The position numbers and the translations under genes are program-made. A DNA stretch of 64,000 nt from Pinibacter sp031553495 (GTDB lineage Bacteria > Bacteroidota > Bacteroidia > Chitinophagales > Chitinophagaceae): assembly GCA_031553495.1 (NCBI GenBank), contig JAVBLN010000021.1, forward strand, positions 62,001-126,000, read 5' to 3'. Under the pieces are notes generated by a model. That model did not search any database. It saw only the letters and a list, made by a program, of their open reading frames with translations, and was not told the origin of the DNA. Shown here in pieces: positions 60,561 through 64,000 of this stretch. How positions within the stretch are numbered: the stretch's first letter is position 1; each line of letters opens with the position of its first letter.

Positions 60561-63500
60561 ATGAGATTGCTACCATTCATCGCTATGTCAGCTTTGTTTA
60601 TATTCTTTTCGGTGTTAAGCATTGCTCAAAACAAGATAACTGTATCTGGGGTAGTAAAGGATAAAGATGGTAATCCTGTAACCGGAACTACCATTGAGAC
60701 TGGCAAACCTCCAACTCCAATTGGTAAAACTGACGATAAAGGCCAGTTTTCTGTAACTGTAAACGCGGGAAGTGTCTTGGTTTTTACACATACCGGTTAT
60801 AACGATGTTTCGAGAACGGTACTCACAAGCGGATCGATAGAAGTTACAATTCAACTTAAGAACAGTGTTTTACAGGAGGTTGTAGTGCAGGGCTTTAGAA
60901 CTAAAACCCGTGAAACATCAACTAGTTCCAGTACCGTTATAAGTGGGAAATCACTACAAGATGTGCCTGTAGCAAATGTGGCACAATTACTTCAAGGTAA
61001 GGCAAGTGGTTTAAATGTCCAGGTGAATTCCGGTTCACCCGGGGGCATGGTTTCTATTAATTTGCGGGGAGTGAATAATAATACTGTTTCATCTGATGGT
61101 TTTATTACACCCACTTCTCCTTTGTTTGTAGTAGATGGGGTTCAAATAGATATGAATTCAAATTATGAATACGGTTTTCAAAGTGGAGGTACCGGTATTA
61201 GCCCTCTGGCCTTAATTCCTCCTGAGGATATTCAGCAAATGGATATATTAAGAGACGCGGCTGCAACATCTGTATACGGCTCTAAGGGAGCTTATGGAGT
61301 TATTCTTATTACCACTAAACGCGGACAGTCAAAAGTGCCTGTAGTTCAGTATTCAACGGGCTTCTTTTTAAACACTCCACCTAAGTTAAGGCTTGTATTA
61401 GGAGGAAAAGAGGAAAGAATGGCAAGAATTAAAGCCATTATGGATTATGATACTACATTATTATCAGCTTATTCCCTCATTAATAACACGTCTTTTTTAT
61501 CAGATAGTCTGAATCCATATTATAACAATGCAACTGATTGGCAAAATTACTTTTTCCGTACCACCTATAATCAACAGCACAATATTGGCATATATGGAGG
61601 TGATAACAAATTTAGTTACAAAACAAACCTCAACTATTACCAGGAAAATGGAATTGTTGAAAATACCGGCTTTAAAAGGTATTCATTAAGTATGAATGCA
61701 CTTTACCAACCTGTAAGCGCTTTTAGAATGGTGGTAGCGCTTTCAGGAGCCTTGGGACAAAAAAACAACGGCAGTGGGGTAGGTTTGGTGCAAACAGGCT
61801 TGGCGAAGAATGCCAGAACATCTTCTCTTTTGCCTCCTCCATCCATGTTTTCTGATAACAACAGCACTTTGGAGGCTGCAAGCGTAAAGGATAATAACAA
61901 AACTGCTAATATTTCAGCCAGTCTTGATCTGCAATTTGATGTTGTGAAAGGAATTCGCATTGGCAATGTATTAGGCTATAATTTCAACTCCGGAACATCT
62001 GATAGATTTACTCCCTCATTTTTACATGGTGGGAATTCAGTATCCTATAATTACAATAATTACAGATACAATTTGAATAATAGGACTACAATCAATTTTA
62101 CCAAAACGTTTAAAGGAGTTCACAACTTCAATAGTTATATATTTAATGAGATCAATTCAGATGGGTCCAAATCAAATGCCATCGAATTAACCCAAACAGC
62201 TAATGATCAAATAGCGGGTCCTATTGGTTATAATTTTGCTTTGTCTAAGGGAGGGACATTAAATAATCTTTCAGATAAAAGATCGCATGGATATGGAGGT
62301 TCGTTTTCTTATAATTATGATAGAAAATATGTTTTTGATTTTAGTTTCAGGATGGATGGACTTTCTACCAATGGTCCTTCAAGAGGATATACTCAAAATC
62401 CAGCGGTAAGTTTTCGATGGAATTTCAATAAAGAACGTTTTTTTGATCGTTTCGATTGGTTAGACTTTAGTTCATTAAGGGCAAGCTGGGGTCGTAGTAT
62501 TATTCCTACCGGAGACATTTTTGATGTATATGGTAAATATATAGTAGGGCAGCAGTACAATAATAACCCCACAGTATATATGGATTTTGGAGTAATCCCC
62601 AATGCCAATTTTTTACCTAAAACAAATACCGAAGTTGGAGGCGCTATAGAGTTTGGTCTGTTCAACAGGGTTACAGCTACTTTTGAAACTTATTACCGTT
62701 CTGTGGATAATGAAGTGATTTCAGTTGATCTTGCAGACATGAATGCGTTTGGTGAATTAAAATCTAATGAAAATAGCTATGTGAATTATGGTTTTGAGTG
62801 GGATACCAGGGTACGTCTATTTAGAAATTCAAATCCATTTCAATGGGATATCTCAGTTAATGGGGCTTTAAATCGTAATATTAATACAAGGCTTCCTAAT
62901 GATATAAGACAATATGTTAAGGAAATATATGATGGTTATGGAAATGTGCCTATCGTATATAAAATAGGGCGCAATGGTACCAAAGCCAATCTCATGTATG
63001 TAACTGATGGGGTGTTTGGCAGTACTGCAGATGTTCCGGTAAATCCTGCAACAGGAAAGCGGTTACAATATGGGGGTGGCAATACCGGCTTCTATTTCCA
63101 GGGGGGGGATCCGCACTGGGTAGATATTAACGGCGATTATGTAATTAATGAGGAAGATCTGGTTCCGGTTGGAAGTCCGATCCCTGTAATTAATGGGGGC
63201 ATTACTTCCTACATGACTTATAAAGGGTTTACTCTTAATATCAATGCTTCATATACGCTGATACGTGACATTTTGAATACTGCCATGGCTGCGCAGTTTC
63301 AAAATTATTCAGAACCGACTACATTAAGCGCTCTGCTTCCTATTTCCGAATTTGATTATTGGCGTCCAAGTGGAACCAATAAGAATGTTGGTTCTTCTAA
63401 TGCAAAATATCCTAATCCTTTTGATTTTAGAAGGGCTGTAACTCTGAAGCCATTTCGTACAAACCAAACCTTATTCATGGAAGACGGCTCTTACTGGAAG

Positions 63501-63716
63501 ATTAATACTATAACTCTGTCTTACAACTTGCAAAAAGCATTGTACAGCAAATTAGGTATGACTTCTTGCAGAATAGCTCTTACAGCAAATAATGTATATA
63601 CATTTTCCAACTATTCTGGTCCTGATCCGGAACTGGTAACCGATTTAGGTAGGGATATATCTAATGGTTATCCCAATGCACGTAGTTATTCGTTGAATAT
63701 TAGTATTCAATTCTAA
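60561..63716 (+). CDS. SusC/RagA-family TonB-dependent receptor 4
   Basis: 1051 residues. Signal peptide (IAMSALFIFFSVLSIAQ), carboxypeptidase-D-like domain (VSGVVKDKDGNPVTGTTIET), plug (EVVVQGFRTKTRETSTSSST, VAQLLQGKASGLNVQVNSGS, PLFVVDGVQIDMN, IQQMDILRDAAATSVYGSKG, VILITTKRGQ) and barrel, ending ARSYSLNISIQF. It begins 52 bases after the DUF5007-like gene and is followed by SusD 4, so receptors 3 and 4 may share one long transcript. This would give a double receptor operon. Substrate not evident. Confidence 0.95.
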   Translation: MRLLPFIAMSALFIFFSVLSIAQNKITVSGVVKDKDGNPVTGTTIETGKPPTPIGKTDDKGQFSVTVNAGSVLVFTHTGYNDVSRTVLTSGSIEVTIQLKNSVLQEVVVQGFRTKTRETSTSSSTVISGKSLQDVPVANVAQLLQGKASGLNVQVNSGSPGGMVSINLRGVNNNTVSSDGFITPTSPLFVVDGVQIDMNSNYEYGFQSGGTGISPLALIPPEDIQQMDILRDAAATSVYGSKGAYGVILITTKRGQSKVPVVQYSTGFFLNTPPKLRLVLGGKEERMARIKAIMDYDTTLLSAYSLINNTSFLSDSLNPYYNNATDWQNYFFRTTYNQQHNIGIYGGDNKFSYKTNLNYYQENGIVENTGFKRYSLSMNALYQPVSAFRMVVALSGALGQKNNGSGVGLVQTGLAKNARTSSLLPPPSMFSDNNSTLEAASVKDNNKTANISASLDLQFDVVKGIRIGNVLGYNFNSGTSDRFTPSFLHGGNSVSYNYNNYRYNLNNRTTINFTKTFKGVHNFNSYIFNEINSDGSKSNAIELTQTANDQIAGPIGYNFALSKGGTLNNLSDKRSHGYGGSFSYNYDRKYVFDFSFRMDGLSTNGPSRGYTQNPAVSFRWNFNKERFFDRFDWLDFSSLRASWGRSIIPTGDIFDVYGKYIVGQQYNNNPTVYMDFGVIPNANFLPKTNTEVGGAIEFGLFNRVTATFETYYRSVDNEVISVDLADMNAFGELKSNENSYVNYGFEWDTRVRLFRNSNPFQWDISVNGALNRNINTRLPNDIRQYVKEIYDGYGNVPIVYKIGRNGTKANLMYVTDGVFGSTADVPVNPATGKRLQYGGGNTGFYFQGGDPHWVDINGDYVINEEDLVPVGSPIPVINGGITSYMTYKGFTLNINASYTLIRDILNTAMAAQFQNYSEPTTLSALLPISEFDYWRPSGTNKNVGSSNAKYPNPFDFRRAVTLKPFRTNQTLFMEDGSYWKINTITLSYNLQKALYSKLGMTSCRIALTANNVYTFSNYSGPDPELVTDLGRDISNGYPNARSYSLNISIQF

Positions 63717-63731
63717 ACAAACGCAGGAACT

Positions 63732-64000
63732 ATGAAACATATAATAAAAATAGCTTTTTTACTGGCGGTTTCGTTACCCATAGGAGGTTGTAAAAAATAT
63801 CTGAATGTTGATCCGCCGAATAGTCTTTCCGGAAATAATTTTTGGGAAACCAAAAAGGATGTTGAAGCCTACACAAATGGTATGTATGAATTGCTACGTA
63901 AATCAGTAACACGCCCTGATTTAACGGTGGATGGGGGCATTGGCAATTTCCCTTTCTTCATTTTTGGGGGTGATTTCAGAGGGGCGCCTGTAAAAATCGC
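63732..64000 (+). CDS. SusD/RagB-family lipoprotein 4 (5' part, runs off the window)
   Basis: Only about 89 residues are visible from the ATG at 63732: MKHIIKIAFLLAVSLPIGGC with a lipobox, then CKKYLNVDPPNSLSGNNFWE and TKKDVEAYTNGMYELLRKSV. KYLNVDPP...FWETKKDVEAYTNGMY is the standard N-terminus of SusD/RagB proteins. It starts 15 bases after receptor 4, which fixes it as the partner of that receptor. The C-terminal ligand-binding part lies beyond the end. Confidence 0.9.
   Translation, partial: MKHIIKIAFLLAVSLPIGGCKKYLNVDPPNSLSGNNFWETKKDVEAYTNGMYELLRKSVTRPDLTVDGGIGNFPFFIFGGDFRGAPVKI

Noticed and set aside
1..64000. Insertion sequence or prophage
   Set aside because: No transposase, integrase or phage structural protein is encoded; the repeats have no coding capacity.

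Overview
The window is chromosomal DNA from a Bacteroidota bacterium, most likely a member of the Chitinophagaceae or a close relative; that is inference. The support is four SusC/SusD outer-membrane pairs, TlpA-type thioredoxins with carrier domains, double-glycine leader peptides of the Bacteroidales type, a helix-hairpin-helix/beta-barrel protein, a bacteroidete -33/-7 promoter in front of rplU (TTTG, 19 bases, TACCTTTG), and AT-rich intergenic DNA full of short dispersed repeats. No transposase, integrase, CRISPR array or rRNA was seen; one tRNA-Leu(GAG) is present.

Layout. 1-6,060: end of an ABC-2 permease, a truncated small ORF, an eight-heme cytochrome with HEAT/TPR repeats, a GH3-like adenylating enzyme, rplU-rpmA, and a Lys/Ala/Pro-repeat histone-like protein with a clear terminator. 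6,100-20,340: an accessory locus for secreted cysteine-rich peptides. Divergent from a C39-peptidase ABC transporter (PCAT) and its HlyD partner runs a long leftward gene string: a small HTH regulator that itself ends in a double-glycine leader-like motif, a C39-like/VKOR/thioredoxin fusion, precursor peptide B, a TlpA protein, a decayed VKOR copy, precursor peptide A, an OmpA-type protein, a DUF6624 fragment, two glycosyltransferases around a SpaB_C-like protein, and another TlpA protein flanked by direct repeats. The two precursors share almost the same leader but have unrelated cysteine-rich cores.

20,600-28,705: a leftward heavy-metal system (two-component pair, TolC/CzcC, CzcB, CzcA) with a large inverted repeat between czcB and czcA. 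29,400-39,700: housekeeping and mixed genes: PolX with a probably dead polymerase site, tRNA-Leu, a Fic protein, a MarR regulator with palindromic operator-like sites, a CoA-disulfide reductase-rhodanese fusion, a ThuA-like protein, two envelope proteins, and a DUF3467 protein.

40,100-64,000: four SusC-like TonB-dependent receptors each followed by a SusD-like lipoprotein, with accessory surface lipoproteins (DUF1735, fasciclin-like, DUF5007-like). No glycoside hydrolase, sigma/anti-sigma pair or hybrid sensor is adjacent, so the substrates are not evident. A pair of Crp/Fnr regulators and a repeat-rich 1.2-kb spacer split them into two groups. A perfect LacI-type palindrome lies upstream of the third receptor.

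How it fits together: in the peptide locus, precursors are probably trimmed after Gly-Gly and exported by PCAT-HlyD, while the VKOR fusion and TlpA proteins handle disulfides in the periplasm. Glycosyltransferases and the SpaB_C-like protein could modify the cores. This assignment rests on family resemblance and gene order; no product can be read from sequence.
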